DNA of 64,000 nt from the NCBI RefSeq assembly GCF_037265215.1, contig NZ_CP147737.1:1892001-1956000 (forward strand). The letters run 5' to 3'. Below are positions 28,503 through 38,687 of this stretch, one piece after another. The translations under genes were made by a program, and so were the position numbers. The notes beneath the pieces are model-generated. The model did no database searches. It was not told the DNA's origin and saw only the letters and a list, made by a program, of their open reading frames with translations. The DNA comes from Xenorhabdus griffiniae. GTDB lineage: Bacteria; Pseudomonadota; Gammaproteobacteria; Enterobacterales; Enterobacteriaceae. The number at the start of each line of letters is the position of its first letter. Positions within the stretch are counted from its first letter, which is position 1.

Positions 28503-30206
28503 ATGTTTAACCGAATGAAAATAGTGACGGGATTAATCTCAGTCATCATATTGTTTGGTGCTTTGCAACTTATCTCCGGGGGATTATTCTTCAAAGGGTT
28601 GAAGAATGATATAAAAGCCTTTGACTTAATAGATAAAATGCGAGAGCAGCAAATCTATCTGGATGAGAGCTGGGTTAACCTGTTGCAAGCCCGTAATAAC
28701 CTGAACCGTGTTGGCATCATGTACATGATGAAAAATCGCGGTGTTGAAGGTAGTTATAAAGTTGATGACGCTCTGGCGGAAGCCAAAGCTAATATTGCCC
28801 GTGCTGAACGGCTCTTCGAAAAATATGAACAGACTGAAAAATTGTCTTTCTATGATCCAGAACATCTGCAACGTCTAAAACAAACTCACAATGATTATCT
28901 TAATGCGCTTAAAGAGTTAGATAACATGCTAGCGCATGACAAGTTTGAAGAGTTTTTTCTCCATAAAACGACGGATTATCAGAACGCGTTTAATGTGGAA
29001 TTTAACTTTTATCTTTCCCAAAGTTCAAAATTTTATGACCAGGTGGCAGAAGAAGCTGACCAAACTTACAGTAACATCATTGCTTCGTTGATTTTTGTGA
29101 TGACTCTGCTGGTTGTCGTCATGGGAATAAGCTGGATTGGCTTACGCAAAGCGCTGATCAATCCATTGCATAAGTTGTTAGATAATATCAAAGCCTTCTC
29201 AAGAGGGGATTTGACTCAAGCGATCACGGTAACTGGCAATAATGAGATGGGCATGTTAGCCGTTGGCTTGAGACACATGCAGGAAGAATTGATCAATACA
29301 GTCAGAAGTGTTCATCAAAGTACCGAAACCATCTATACCGGCACTAGCGAAATTGCCGCGGGTAACAACGATCTTTCTTCCCGTACTGAACAACAAGTGG
29401 CTTCGTTGGAAGAAACAGCTGCCAGCATGGAACAGTTGACGGCGACAGTAAAACAGAATGCTGACAATGCTCGTCAAGCCAGTAACTTGGCTGACAACGC
29501 CTCTGAGATCGCCCGTCAGGGAGGTAAAGTGGTGGCTCATGTCGTTCAGACCATGCATGAAATTGCAGACAGTTCTCGTAAGATCTCTGATATCACGGGT
29601 GTCATTGATGCCATTGCTTTCCAAACCAATATTCTTGCCCTTAACGCTGCCGTGGAAGCTGCCCGTGCCGGTGAACATGGCCGTGGTTTTGCCGTAGTTG
29701 CTGGAGAAGTGCGCAATCTGGCACAGCGCAGTGCAGAAGCGGCGAAAGAGATCAAAGCGTTAATCGAAGACTCTGTAAATCGTACAGATACTGGCTCCAT
29801 GCAGGTAGAAAGCGCTGGCGAAACCATGAACAAAATTGTCGATTCTGTTACCCGCGTGACTGACATTATGGGGGAAATAGCATCGGCTTCTGATGAACAA
29901 AGCAGAGGGATCACGCAAGTTGGTGTCGCGATTTCCGAAATGGATAGGGTTACACAACAAAATGCGTCATTGGTTGAGCAGTCTGCTGCTGCTGCGGCGG
30001 CATTAGAAGAGCAGGCCAAGATATTGACCAAGGCGGTTGCGATGTTCCAATTACCGGAGCAGGCAGAAAGGAAGCAGCCTGAGAAAAGAAAACATGAAGT
30101 TTTATCGGCGACAAAATCGTCGACTCCTCCAGCTAATAAAACAAATCCTCCCGTGTTGAAGAAAGACAGCAATGTGGAAGATCCCTCTAATTGGGAAACA
30201 TTCTAA
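28503..30206 (+). CDS. Methyl-accepting chemotaxis protein, NWETF-tailed
   Basis: A 567-residue receptor of the Tar/Tsr type. TM1 about 8-30, a periplasmic four-helix ligand domain (30-190), TM2 about 192-214, HAMP, then methylation helices and the hairpin tip with [20 protein letters not shown]. It ends NWETF, the pentapeptide docking site for CheR and CheB, so it can methylate its neighbours in mixed receptor clusters. The ligand cannot be predicted safely: the Tar aspartate-binding arginines are not evident to me. It is preceded by a sigma-28 promoter. Confidence 0.92.
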   Translation: MFNRMKIVTGLISVIILFGALQLISGGLFFKGLKNDIKAFDLIDKMREQQIYLDESWVNLLQARNNLNRVGIMYMMKNRGVEGSYKVDDALAEAKANIARAERLFEKYEQTEKLSFYDPEHLQRLKQTHNDYLNALKELDNMLAHDKFEEFFLHKTTDYQNAFNVEFNFYLSQSSKFYDQVAEEADQTYSNIIASLIFVMTLLVVVMGISWIGLRKALINPLHKLLDNIKAFSRGDLTQAITVTGNNEMGMLAVGLRHMQEELINTVRSVHQSTETIYTGTSEIAAGNNDLSSRTEQQVASLEETAASMEQLTATVKQNADNARQASNLADNASEIARQGGKVVAHVVQTMHEIADSSRKISDITGVIDAIAFQTNILALNAAVEAARAGEHGRGFAVVAGEVRNLAQRSAEAAKEIKALIEDSVNRTDTGSMQVESAGETMNKIVDSVTRVTDIMGEIASASDEQSRGITQVGVAISEMDRVTQQNASLVEQSAAAAAALEEQAKILTKAVAMFQLPEQAERKQPEKRKHEVLSATKSSTPPANKTNPPVLKKDSNVEDPSNWETF

Positions 30207-30225
30207 AAAAATAATAGCGATAACT

Positions 30226-30246
30226 ACGGCTGCATAATGCAGCCGT
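30226..30246 (+). promoter_or_regulatory. Perfect hairpin between the two receptor genes
   Basis: A 9-bp stem ACGGCTGCA / TGCAGCCGT with a 3-base loop, followed by TAAACGAGG, the SD of the next gene. No T tract, so it more likely shapes mRNA stability or access to the SD than terminates. Confidence 0.45.
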
Positions 30247-30262
30247 TAAACGAGGTGATTAC

Positions 30263-31894
30263 ATGTTAGGCAAGCTTCGCATATCAACCAGTTTGTATCT
30301 GTTACTGATGATGTTTTGTGTTATGCAAATTATTTCGAGTGGTTTGTCTCTGGGAATAATTCATACAGATCAGGAATATATTGAAAGAATTGATCTGGGA
30401 ACTCAACGGAGAGATACCCTTGGATTGAGTTGGTCGGCATTGTTGCAAACGCGTAATACTTTGAACAAAATCGCAATTGCCCAGAAAGTAGGACAGCCAC
30501 AAGCGCAGATAGAGATAATGGAAGCGTTACTCAAAGGCTCAATGAATGACGCAGACCGGAATTTTGCCAAATTCAGTTCACTACCGCGGATGGAGCAAAC
30601 CGATCAGGGTGCAGCTTTATTAACTGCGGTTGAACATTCTTATCAAGAATATATCAACGCATTAAAAGAGCTAAAAACTTATCTTTATGAAGGTAATTTT
30701 CAGGCTTTCCTTGATCAACCTACAGAAGATTACCAGCGTAAGATGGAAATTGCATTTAACAACTATATGCAGTTTCTCGGCGCGAACATTAACTCAGCAG
30801 TTTCTGAAGGGAAATTTTACTACAAAGTATCCATTGCCATGTTTTTTGGCGCCATCTTGATGGTATTTGTTGTTTCAATAGCCGCTAATTGGTGGATGAA
30901 ACGTAACCTGCTCAGACCGTTTTCGAATATGAGAACGTGCTTCCAGGATGTAGCAGAAGGGCGTTTGGATAAGGAAATTTCCGTATTCACCGATGATGAG
31001 ATTGGCGATATTTTCCGTAAGCTGCGTGACATGCAGGCATCATTAGCTAAATCCATTGCTGCTGTGCGTGAGAATACCAACCAGATGTATTCTGGCATTC
31101 AAGAGATCACTCAAGGTAATACGGACTTATCTTCACGTACAGAGCAACAGGCCGCATCATTGGAAGAAACGGCTGCCAGTATGGAAGAGTTGACTGTTAC
31201 CGTTAAACAGAACGCAGAAAATGCGCGTCAAGCCAGCGAATTGGCGGTATCGGCTTCCCAGACTGCTTCAAAAGGTGGCGAATTAACCACAAGTGTTGTG
31301 GCAACTATGGATGAAATTGCCAAAAGTTCGAAGAAAATCAGCGCCATTATTAGTGTTATTGATGGTATTGCGTTCCAAACCAATATCCTGGCCCTGAACG
31401 CTGCTGTTGAAGCGGCACGTGCCGGCGAACAGGGGCGGGGGTTCTCTGTCGTCGCCGGTGAAGTACGTGACCTGGCACAACGTAGTGCCGAAGCGGCGAA
31501 AGAAATCAAAACCTTAATCGATGAATCTGTCCATCGTGTTAACCAGGGTTCGGAATTGGTGAATAATGCGGGGCAAACGATGGATGAGTTGGTTAGATCG
31601 GTAAACCAGGTGACTGATTTAATGGCTGAAATTGCGGCTGCTTCTGATGAACAGAGCCGTGGTATTCATCAAGTTGCTCAAGCCGTCAGCCAGATGGATC
31701 AAGTCACACAGCAAAATGCTGCATTGGTGGAACAATCTGCCGCTGCCGCTGCTGCGCTTGAAGATAAGGCGGACATGTTGGTAAAAACGGTTGCTCAATT
31801 TGAACTGCCTGACAGTTTGGAAGATGAGTACGATCATCAGGCAACCGCTACATCAAACATGACTGATGAGCATGTTGTAAATCAACTTCGCTGA
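30263..31894 (+). CDS. Methyl-accepting chemotaxis protein, no docking tail
   Basis: A 543-residue receptor built like the one before it: TM1 about 10-30, periplasmic sensor, TM2 about 190-210, HAMP, methylation helices and the tip [20 protein letters not shown]. It ends VVNQLR and so lacks the NWETF tail. By analogy with Tap and Trg it would depend on the tailed receptor for efficient methylation. Its signalling half is very close to the neighbour's, which suggests tandem duplication followed by divergence of the sensor half. Confidence 0.92.
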   Translation: MLGKLRISTSLYLLLMMFCVMQIISSGLSLGIIHTDQEYIERIDLGTQRRDTLGLSWSALLQTRNTLNKIAIAQKVGQPQAQIEIMEALLKGSMNDADRNFAKFSSLPRMEQTDQGAALLTAVEHSYQEYINALKELKTYLYEGNFQAFLDQPTEDYQRKMEIAFNNYMQFLGANINSAVSEGKFYYKVSIAMFFGAILMVFVVSIAANWWMKRNLLRPFSNMRTCFQDVAEGRLDKEISVFTDDEIGDIFRKLRDMQASLAKSIAAVRENTNQMYSGIQEITQGNTDLSSRTEQQAASLEETAASMEELTVTVKQNAENARQASELAVSASQTASKGGELTTSVVATMDEIAKSSKKISAIISVIDGIAFQTNILALNAAVEAARAGEQGRGFSVVAGEVRDLAQRSAEAAKEIKTLIDESVHRVNQGSELVNNAGQTMDELVRSVNQVTDLMAEIAAASDEQSRGIHQVAQAVSQMDQVTQQNAALVEQSAAAAAALEDKADMLVKTVAQFELPDSLEDEYDHQATATSNMTDEHVVNQLR

Positions 31895-31900
31895 GGTCAG

Positions 31901-32788
31901 ATGAAAGCCAATTCAATAGCTTCAGAAACTGATGCTACTGTGTCGCTGAACTTTATGCTTCAGCGACATGCTTTGTCAGATGCGCAATTTGAGCGCATCT
32001 GCCAGTTTATCTATCAACGGGCTGGCATAGTACTGGCAAAAAATAAGCGTGAGATGGTATACAACCGTTTAGTCAGGCGGCTTCGTCTATTGGGGCTTAA
32101 TGATTTCGGTCAATATCTGTCGATTCTGGAACAAGACAGTCACAGTAAAGAATGGGAATCATTCATTAATGCATTGACTACTAATCTTACCGCATTTTTC
32201 AGGGAAGCCCACCATTTTCCTATTTTGGCGGCCCATGCCAGCAGGAAAAATGGTGGAACATACCGCGTTTGGAGTGCTGCTGCTTCAACGGGGGAGGAGC
32301 CGTATTCTATTGCAATGACCTTGTGTGATGCACTGGGGCATCGGTCAAATCGGATAAAAATCATTGGCAGTGATATTGATACCAGTGTGCTGGAAAAAGC
32401 CAGGCGGGGTGTTTATCGGCTGGAAGAATTACAGTATCTGAGTGAAAGCCAAAAGAAAAAATATTTTTTCAAAGGGGTTGGTCGCTTTGAAGGATATGCA
32501 CGGGTTCGTCCTTTACTTGCTGAATTGGTGAGTTTTCAGCATTTGAACCTGCTTGATTCTGATTGGGCACTCGAAGGTAAATTTGATGCAATATTCTGCC
32601 GTAATGTCATGATTTATTTTGATAAAAAGACGCAGGAAAGGATCTTGCGTCGTTTTGTCAATTTCTTAAAACCGGATGGTTTGCTCTTTGCAGGGCATTC
32701 CGAAAACGTCACTCAAATCAGCCGAGAGTTCTACTTGCAAGGACAGACCGTTTACGGTGTAGGTCGGGCAAGGAGGGGTCATGAATAA
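31901..32788 (+). CDS. cheR: Chemotaxis methyltransferase CheR
   Basis: A 295-residue SAM-dependent enzyme that methylates receptor glutamates. The N-terminal helical domain (residues 20-90) binds the methylation region. The catalytic domain has [15 protein letters not shown], the SAM-binding [15 protein letters not shown], and CRNVMIYFD. The beta-subdomain that grips the NWETF tail lies around residues 200-220. It overlaps cheB by 8 bases. Confidence 0.96.
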   Translation: MKANSIASETDATVSLNFMLQRHALSDAQFERICQFIYQRAGIVLAKNKREMVYNRLVRRLRLLGLNDFGQYLSILEQDSHSKEWESFINALTTNLTAFFREAHHFPILAAHASRKNGGTYRVWSAAASTGEEPYSIAMTLCDALGHRSNRIKIIGSDIDTSVLEKARRGVYRLEELQYLSESQKKKYFFKGVGRFEGYARVRPLLAELVSFQHLNLLDSDWALEGKFDAIFCRNVMIYFDKKTQERILRRFVNFLKPDGLLFAGHSENVTQISREFYLQGQTVYGVGRARRGHE

Positions 32789-33833
32789 AATAACTGTTCT
32801 TTGTGTGGATGATTCGGCGTTAATGCGTCAAATCATGCGGGAAATTATCAATAGTCACCCTGATATGGAAGTTGTCGATTGTGCTCCAGATCCATTTGTT
32901 GCCCGTGATTTAATTAAAAAACACAATCCGCAGGTATTAACATTGGATGTTGAGATGCCGCGCATGGATGGTATTGATTTTCTGGAAAAATTGATGCGGT
33001 TGCGTCCTATGCCTGTTGTGATGGTGTCTTCTCTGACAGCAAAAGGTTCGGAAATTACATTGAAAGCATTGGAACTGGGAGCGGTGGACTTTGTGACTAA
33101 GCCACAATTGGGTATCCGTGAAGGTATGTTAGCTTATAGCGAACTGATTGCCGAAAAAATCCGTGCCGCAGCCCAGGCTAAAATCAGTCCGGTAGAGCCG
33201 ATATCGGTAAGTACAGCACCATTGAATTTCAAGCCACTATTATCCAGTGAAAAACTCATCGCAGTAGGAGCATCGACAGGAGGAACTGAAGCAATCAAAA
33301 ACCTGCTGCAACCCCTGCCGATCACCAGTCCGGCTTTATTAATTACTCAACATATGCCTCCGGGTTTCACCCGTTCTTTTGCACAAAGACTTAATAAACT
33401 GAGTCAGATAACGGTAAAAGAAGCTGAGGATGGGGAGCGTGTTCTGCCGGGACATGCTTACATTGCCCCTGGCGATCGTCATATGGAGCTTTGCCGCAGT
33501 GGGGCTAATTATCAAATCATGGTAACCCATGCTCAGCCAGTTAATCGCCATCGTCCTTCCGTTGATGTCCTCTTCCGTTCCGTTGCTAAATATGCCGGGC
33601 GCAATGCGGTAGGCGTTATTTTAACCGGTATGGGTAATGATGGTGCTGCCGGCTTGTTGGAAATGAAGCAGGCGGGTGCTTACACATTAGCCCAAAGCGA
33701 AAAAAGTTGTGTCGTTTTTGGTATGCCACGGGCTGCGATCCAGTTAGGGGCGGTGGATGAAGTCATGGATCTTCAAAAAATCAGTAAAACTATGCTGGCC
33801 AAAATCAGTGCGGGGCAATCGGTTCGTATTTAG
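32781..33833 (+). CDS. cheB: Chemotaxis methylesterase CheB
   Basis: A 350-residue response regulator and esterase. The receiver (1-120) has DD at 10-11, phospho-Asp56 in [11 protein letters not shown], and Lys in FVTKP. The C-terminal esterase has its catalytic triad in GASTGGTEA (Ser), TQHMPPGFT (His) and GMGNDGA (Asp). It removes methyl groups and deamidates receptors. The length matches E. coli (349). Translation is coupled to cheR by overlap. Confidence 0.97.
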   Translation: MNKITVLCVDDSALMRQIMREIINSHPDMEVVDCAPDPFVARDLIKKHNPQVLTLDVEMPRMDGIDFLEKLMRLRPMPVVMVSSLTAKGSEITLKALELGAVDFVTKPQLGIREGMLAYSELIAEKIRAAAQAKISPVEPISVSTAPLNFKPLLSSEKLIAVGASTGGTEAIKNLLQPLPITSPALLITQHMPPGFTRSFAQRLNKLSQITVKEAEDGERVLPGHAYIAPGDRHMELCRSGANYQIMVTHAQPVNRHRPSVDVLFRSVAKYAGRNAVGVILTGMGNDGAAGLLEMKQAGAYTLAQSEKSCVVFGMPRAAIQLGAVDEVMDLQKISKTMLAKISAGQSVRI

Positions 33834-33913
33834 TCGTTGTATTTGGTAGTTGTATTTGATGTTAATTTTTGCAGCGCTGTGCTGCTGGATAAGTGAAATT
33901 CCAAGGAGTTTTT

Positions 33914-34303
33914 ATGGCAAGTAAGGATCTGAAATTTTTGGTCGTCGATGACTTTTCAACTATGCGTCGAATTGTACGTAATTTACTGAAAGAACTGGGA
34001 TTCAACAATGTAGATGAAGCGCAGGATGGAGCAGAAGCGTTGACTAAACTCCGCACTGCCGAATTTGATTTTGTTATTTCTGACTGGAACATGCCAAATA
34101 TTGATGGCCTTGAATTGTTGAAAACGATCCGCGGTGAAGAAAAACTGGCAGCTTTACCTGTCCTGATGGTAACGGCGGAGGCAAAAAAAGAGAACATTAT
34201 TGCAGCAGCCCAAGCCGGAGCGAGCGGTTATGTTGTGAAACCGTTTACTGCGGCTATTTTGGAAGAGAAACTCAATAAAATATTTGAAAAATTGGGGCTC
34301 TAA
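33914..34303 (+). CDS. cheY: Chemotaxis response regulator CheY
   Basis: A 129-residue single receiver that binds FliM when phosphorylated and flips motor rotation. Asp12, Asp13 and phospho-Asp57 ([12 protein letters not shown]) are present, with Thr in [10 protein letters not shown] and Lys in YVVKPFT. It starts at 33914 after AAGGAG; the reading frame from 33893 adds residues not found in CheY. Confidence 0.98.
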   Translation: MASKDLKFLVVDDFSTMRRIVRNLLKELGFNNVDEAQDGAEALTKLRTAEFDFVISDWNMPNIDGLELLKTIRGEEKLAALPVLMVTAEAKKENIIAAAQAGASGYVVKPFTAAILEEKLNKIFEKLGL

Positions 34304-34312
34304 GGAGACAAA

Positions 34313-34969
34313 ATGAGTCAGAATCCAGTCATGCCGAGAAGTGAGGCGATCTCAACCAGTGAGATAATCAGCCGTATTGGGCAGTTAACCAGAATGCTGC
34401 GCGATAGTTTACGTGAACTGGGATTGGATCAAACCATCGCTCAGGCGGCTGAGGCGATCCCAGATGCAAGAGAGCGATTAAATTACGTTGTTCAAATGAC
34501 GGCACAAGCGGCTGAAAGGGTGCTGAACTGCGTTGAAGTCGCACAGCCCCGTCAGAACGAATTGGAAGCATCAGCAAAAGTGTTAACCCAACGTTGGGAT
34601 GAATGGTTTGCAAATCCGAAGAATTTGGATCTGACCGATGCTCGCTCACTGGTAACGGACACGAGAAATTATTTGAATCTCGTACCTGATCATACTTCAT
34701 TTACCAACACTCAATTGCTTGAGATCATGATGGCGCAAGACTTTCAGGATCTTACTGGGCAGGTAATTAAGCGGATGATGGAAGTTATTCAGGAGTTGGA
34801 AAAACAGTTGGTCATGGTATTAATGGAAAATATGCCATCCGACCAGATGGCTAAAGCGAAAAAAGAGAACGACAGTCTTCTTAACGGCCCTCAAGTTAAC
34901 CAGAATGGGGCTGGTGTGATTAGCAACCAGGCACAGGTTGATGATCTATTGGATAGTTTAGGTTTTTGA
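34313..34969 (+). CDS. cheZ: CheY-phosphate phosphatase CheZ
   Basis: A 218-residue helical-hairpin phosphatase that strips phosphate from CheY. The catalytic stretch is [18 protein letters not shown], with the essential Gln in DFQDLTGQ. The C-terminal helix that binds CheY ends [13 protein letters not shown]. It is last in the che operon. Confidence 0.97.
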   Translation: MSQNPVMPRSEAISTSEIISRIGQLTRMLRDSLRELGLDQTIAQAAEAIPDARERLNYVVQMTAQAAERVLNCVEVAQPRQNELEASAKVLTQRWDEWFANPKNLDLTDARSLVTDTRNYLNLVPDHTSFTNTQLLEIMMAQDFQDLTGQVIKRMMEVIQELEKQLVMVLMENMPSDQMAKAKKENDSLLNGPQVNQNGAGVISNQAQVDDLLDSLGF

Positions 34970-35015
34970 TAACGAGTATAAGAGCTTTAACGAACGGAAT
35001 CTTTATATTTTGGTT

Positions 35016-35049
35016 GCGCTTGGGTGAGCCGGATGGCTGGCTCAAGCGC
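35016..35049 (+). terminator. Hairpin after cheZ
   Basis: GCGCTTG-GAGCC pairs with GGCTCAAGCGC with a 3-base bulge, 46 bases after cheZ. The T tract is poor. It probably marks the end of the che operon and precedes the convergent recombinase gene. Confidence 0.5.
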
Positions 35050-35073
35050 CTGCTTCGATGACATTAATTCAGG

Positions 35074-35646
35074 TCATGCAGAGGAAACAACCACTTTCCC
35101 GACGGGTAAATACTTATAAATTGTTGATAACGATACATTGTAAATAATCGACAACTGCTTCCGGCTATGCCCTTTATTCAATAACCTGGCGGCCTGTTGT
35201 CGATTTTCCTCGGTAAACACCACTGGCCGTCCACCAATGCGCCCCTGTTCCCGTGCTGCGGCTAGTCCGGCATTGGTTCTTTCTACAATCAGCTCACGTT
35301 CCATTTCTGCCAGTGCACTCATTACATGGAAAAAAAACCTTCCCATTGCCGTACTGGTATCAATACTGTCAGTCAGGCTTTGAAAATGAATTCCGCGTTC
35401 ATGCAGTTCTGAAATCAGGGTGACCAGATTCTTTACACTACGCCCCAGCCGATCCAATTTCCAAACCACCAGTGTATCGCCAGATTTAAGATGCTTTAAG
35501 GCACGTTTTAGCCCAGGACGATTAGCCGTCTTCCCGCTGATCTTGTCTTCAAAAATCAGCTCACAGTGAATACTGACTAACGCATTTCTTTGTAAATCAC
35601 TATTTTGGTCATTTGTTGACACTCTGATGTAACCAACTCTTGCCAC
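35074..35646 (-). CDS. Serine recombinase of the Gin/Hin/Pin invertase family
   Basis: A 190-residue site-specific recombinase. The catalytic Ser10 is in GYIRVSTND, and the active-site arginines are in WKLDRLGRS. SLTDSIDTSTAMGRFFFHVM is typical of DNA invertases, and a C-terminal HTH (RKQLSIIYNVSLSTIYKYLP) is present. Such enzymes flip segments between two 26-bp inverted sites, usually changing phage tail fibres or flagellin. I see no pair of hix/gix-like sites near it, so its substrate may lie elsewhere or it may be an orphan. It lies between cheZ and flhB, where no such gene belongs, and on the opposite strand. Confidence 0.92.
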   Translation of the reverse strand: MARVGYIRVSTNDQNSDLQRNALVSIHCELIFEDKISGKTANRPGLKRALKHLKSGDTLVVWKLDRLGRSVKNLVTLISELHERGIHFQSLTDSIDTSTAMGRFFFHVMSALAEMERELIVERTNAGLAAAREQGRIGGRPVVFTEENRQQAARLLNKGHSRKQLSIIYNVSLSTIYKYLPVGKVVVSSA

Positions 35647-35963
35647 TCGATAATCCTGTAGTCATTCTAGAAACTATGTGAAAAGCAAATAATACCCATT
35701 TATTCACTATAAAAAACCTTTAATTTATTTAATGGCGAGATAAAAATTTGGATTTGGCAGTGAGATATCAGAATCAATGATGTAAGAAGAATGATTATCA
35801 ATAAGATTGATAAAGCATAACCATAACGAGTGACTCAACTCACAGTATCAATTTTTTCTTGCCAAAGATACTCAAATAACCCTCGCTTATTTTCTCAAAA
35901 TGCTCTTTATTTAATTGAAATAATTTTGTTACCAACTTGTTATGTTAAATGCCGAGGGTGTAT
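35647..35963. other. Intergenic region upstream of symporter gene
   Basis: AT-rich and divergent between the recombinase and the symporter genes. It must hold both promoters. I see no crossover site of the invertase type and no clear operator. Confidence 0.45.
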
Positions 35964-37340
35964 ATGGAATTAATTACACAATGGTTATCTGCACTAAACG
36001 GGGTAGTATGGGGTGTTCCCATGCTAATTGGGCTTTTGGGGATTGGTATCTTCATGCAAATCCGCTTGTCTTTCTTACCGATACGTAAATTAGGCACGGG
36101 GTTCAAATTACTCTTTCAAAAAAATGAACAACGAGGTGAAGGTCAAATTTCACCGTTTAACGCGCTAATGACTGCATTGTCAGCGACAATCGGGACTGGA
36201 AATATCGCGGGAGTGGCGACAGCCATTGTGATGGGCGGGCCCGGAGCTATGTTCTGGATGTGGATGACCGCATTGGTGGGCATGGCGACGAAATATTCAG
36301 AAGCAGTCTTGGCGGTACGTTTCCGTGAAACCGATAAAAACGGTAATTACGTTGGCGGTCCGATGTATTACATCAAAAACGGCTTGGGTAAAAAATGGGT
36401 GTGGCTGGGAACACTCTTTGCTTTCTTCGGCAGTATTGCGGGTTTTGGTATCGGCAATACCGTACAAGCCAACTCTGTCGCTGACGTATTGCAAAGTAAC
36501 TTTGGTATTGAAAAAACCATCACGGCCGGTATCTTGGTCGTTTTGGTGGGTGCCGTGTTAATCGGCGGTATCAAACGCATTTCTGATGTCGCTGGTAAAT
36601 TAGTGCCGATTATGACTGTCGGTTACTTTGGGGCAGGGATTATTGTTTTGGCACTTAATCTTACAGCTATTCCCGATGCATTTGCTTTAATCATCAAATC
36701 TGCTTTCACGCCTGTTGCGGCGCAGGGGGGATTTGCTGGTGCAGCAGTTTGGGCGGCGATCCGTTTTGGTATTGCCCGCGGCGTATTCTCTAACGAAGCA
36801 GGCATGGGAAGTGCGCCTATTGCTCACGCCGCGGCAAAAACCCAAAATCCCATTCGTCAGGGTTTGATTGCCATGCTGGGAACCTTTATTGATACGATCG
36901 TCGTCTGCTCCGTAACAGGCTTAACCATTGTTATTACCGGTGGCTGGCTGACAGGCCAAACGGGCGCAACTCTAACCGCTGCTTCTTTCTCAACCGTGAT
37001 CCCGGGAGGCAACTATATCGTTGCTGTTGCTTTGGCTATTTTCGCCTTTACAACCATTTTGGGATGGAGTTTTTATGGTGAGAAATGTATCCAATATTTA
37101 TTGGGGCCAAAAGCCATAGTACCTTTCCGTATCCTTTGGATTATTGCGTTGCCGATTGGCGCCACTCAGTCGTTAACATTTGTCTGGTTGCTGGCAGATA
37201 CCCTTAATGCCATGATGGCGATCCCCAACCTGATAGCCATTGCCTTTCTTAGTCCGGTAGTCTATCGCCTGACGAAAGATCATATCCGCGATGTTAATGC
37301 TGATAGTATTGATATTAAGGCACCAGTTAAAATAGATTAA
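35964..37340 (+). CDS. Sodium:alanine/glycine symporter (AGCS family)
   Basis: A 458-residue integral membrane protein of the alanine/glycine:cation symporter family, with about eleven membrane helices. Signatures: SATIGTGNIAGVATAIVMGGPGA cut by the pore loop, then MYYIKNG, FSNEAGMGSAPIAHAA and GWSFYGEKC near the end. It imports small neutral amino acids with Na+. The ATG at 35964 with GAGGG before it is preferred over 35949. It separates the che genes from flhBA but has its own terminator, so it is an insertion in the flagellar locus and not a motility gene. Confidence 0.9.
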   Translation: MELITQWLSALNGVVWGVPMLIGLLGIGIFMQIRLSFLPIRKLGTGFKLLFQKNEQRGEGQISPFNALMTALSATIGTGNIAGVATAIVMGGPGAMFWMWMTALVGMATKYSEAVLAVRFRETDKNGNYVGGPMYYIKNGLGKKWVWLGTLFAFFGSIAGFGIGNTVQANSVADVLQSNFGIEKTITAGILVVLVGAVLIGGIKRISDVAGKLVPIMTVGYFGAGIIVLALNLTAIPDAFALIIKSAFTPVAAQGGFAGAAVWAAIRFGIARGVFSNEAGMGSAPIAHAAAKTQNPIRQGLIAMLGTFIDTIVVCSVTGLTIVITGGWLTGQTGATLTAASFSTVIPGGNYIVAVALAIFAFTTILGWSFYGEKCIQYLLGPKAIVPFRILWIIALPIGATQSLTFVWLLADTLNAMMAIPNLIAIAFLSPVVYRLTKDHIRDVNADSIDIKAPVKID

Positions 37341-37345
37341 AAAAC

Positions 37346-37379
37346 GCATTGAGATGGCTGTTACTGGCCATCTCAATGC
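37346..37379. terminator. Terminator of the symporter gene
   Basis: A perfect 13-bp stem GCATTGAGATGGC / GCCATCTCAATGC with an 8-base loop, five bases after the stop. It is preceded by A5 and followed by AAAATAGTTGT. It insulates flhB from the symporter. Confidence 0.75.
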
Positions 37380-37535
37380 AAAATAGTTGTCATAATGCCC
37401 CAAATATCCCCGCAAATTTTGCAGTGTTCCCGCCATTGAATTTCTGGGCTTTTGTCATGCTTAACACAATTTTATTTGCCCTTTCCTAAAGGCAAATTTT
37501 CTGCATGTAATCACGAACGCTCACCAAGGAAAGCT

Positions 37536-38687
37536 GTGGCTGAAGATAGCGATCTCGAAAAAACCGAAGAACCCACGCCCCATAAACGGGAAAAAGCTCG
37601 CAAAGAGGGGCAAATTGCGCGTTCTAAAGAACTCACCTCAATCCTGATGTTAGCGGGAGGGGTAAGTTTGCTCTGGATGAGCGGACAATCGATTACCCAT
37701 GAACTTTCCCTGATGGTATTCGAAGGATTCAATTTCGACCATAACATGGTCAGTAACGACAAACAGATGGTGCAACAAGTTGGTCGGTTACTGAAACAAG
37801 CGGTTTGGGCGTTACTGCCGGTTTTTATTGGATTGGTCTTAATTGCTCTCAGTGCGCCAGCGTTGATGGGCGGGCTGCTATTCAGCTCAAAATCGATCAA
37901 ATTTGACTTGACCAAGTTGAATCCCATCTCAGGCTTGAAGAAAATTTTTTCCATGAATGCATTGGCGGAATTATTCAAAGCCATTTTGAAGGCATCATTG
38001 GTAGGAGGGGGGGCAGCCCTGTTTATCTGGCTTAATTGGCCTACTATGCTCAATCTGTCTGCTCAACATCCGCTGATAGCCTTGAGCGATGCCATGATGA
38101 TGCTGATTTTTGCCAGTTATATTGTCTTATTTATGTTGATACCCATGGTAGCGTTTGATGTGTTTTATCAGATCCGCAGCCACTTGAAAAAATTGAGAAT
38201 GACCCGTCAGGAGATCAAGGATGAATTTAAGGAGCAAGAAGGGGACCCACATGTAAAGGCCAGAATTCGTCAACAACAGCGAGCGGCTGCGCGTAAGCGC
38301 ATGATGGCAGATGTGCCGAAGGCGGATGTCATTGTCACCAACCCGACTCATTACGCTGTTGCCTTGCAGTATGACAGCAAAAAAATGAGTGCTCCCAAAG
38401 TATTGGCAAAAGGGACAGGACTCATTGCCTTGCGCATTAAAGAAATTGGTGCGGAAAATCGCATTCCATTACTGGAAGCTCCACCTTTGGCACGCGCGTT
38501 GTTTCGCCATGCTGAGGTTGGCGGCTTTATTCCTGCGGCATTATATGCTGCTGTCGCAGAAGTGCTTGCCTGGGTTTACCAATTGAAACGTTGGAAACAG
38601 GAAGGTGGCCTGAAACCGAAAAAACCTGAAAATCTGCCAGTGCCGCCAGCACTGGATTTTGCTGGAGAAAATAATCGTCATGGCTAA
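37536..38687 (+). CDS. flhB: Flagellar export switch protein FlhB
   Basis: A 383-residue component of the flagellar type III export gate that controls the change from hook to filament substrates. The start is GTG at 37536 (VAEDSDLEKTEEPTPHKR) after AAGGA; a longer upstream reading is not conserved. Four membrane helices occupy about 30-210. The self-cleavage site NPTH is in DVIVTNPTHYAVALQYD. The C-terminal cytoplasmic tail is complete. It overlaps flhA by 8 bases. Confidence 0.96.
   Translation: MAEDSDLEKTEEPTPHKREKARKEGQIARSKELTSILMLAGGVSLLWMSGQSITHELSLMVFEGFNFDHNMVSNDKQMVQQVGRLLKQAVWALLPVFIGLVLIALSAPALMGGLLFSSKSIKFDLTKLNPISGLKKIFSMNALAELFKAILKASLVGGGAALFIWLNWPTMLNLSAQHPLIALSDAMMMLIFASYIVLFMLIPMVAFDVFYQIRSHLKKLRMTRQEIKDEFKEQEGDPHVKARIRQQQRAAARKRMMADVPKADVIVTNPTHYAVALQYDSKKMSAPKVLAKGTGLIALRIKEIGAENRIPLLEAPPLARALFRHAEVGGFIPAALYAAVAEVLAWVYQLKRWKQEGGLKPKKPENLPVPPALDFAGENNRHG

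Noticed and set aside
29546..30172. Long antisense ORF inside the chemoreceptor gene
   Set aside because: Mirror of a strongly conserved coding sequence; codon pattern belongs to the plus-strand gene.
35074..35963. hix/gix-like crossover sites beside the recombinase
   Set aside because: I looked for paired AAACC-centre-GGTTT 26-bp inverted sites and found no convincing pair; only chance half matches.
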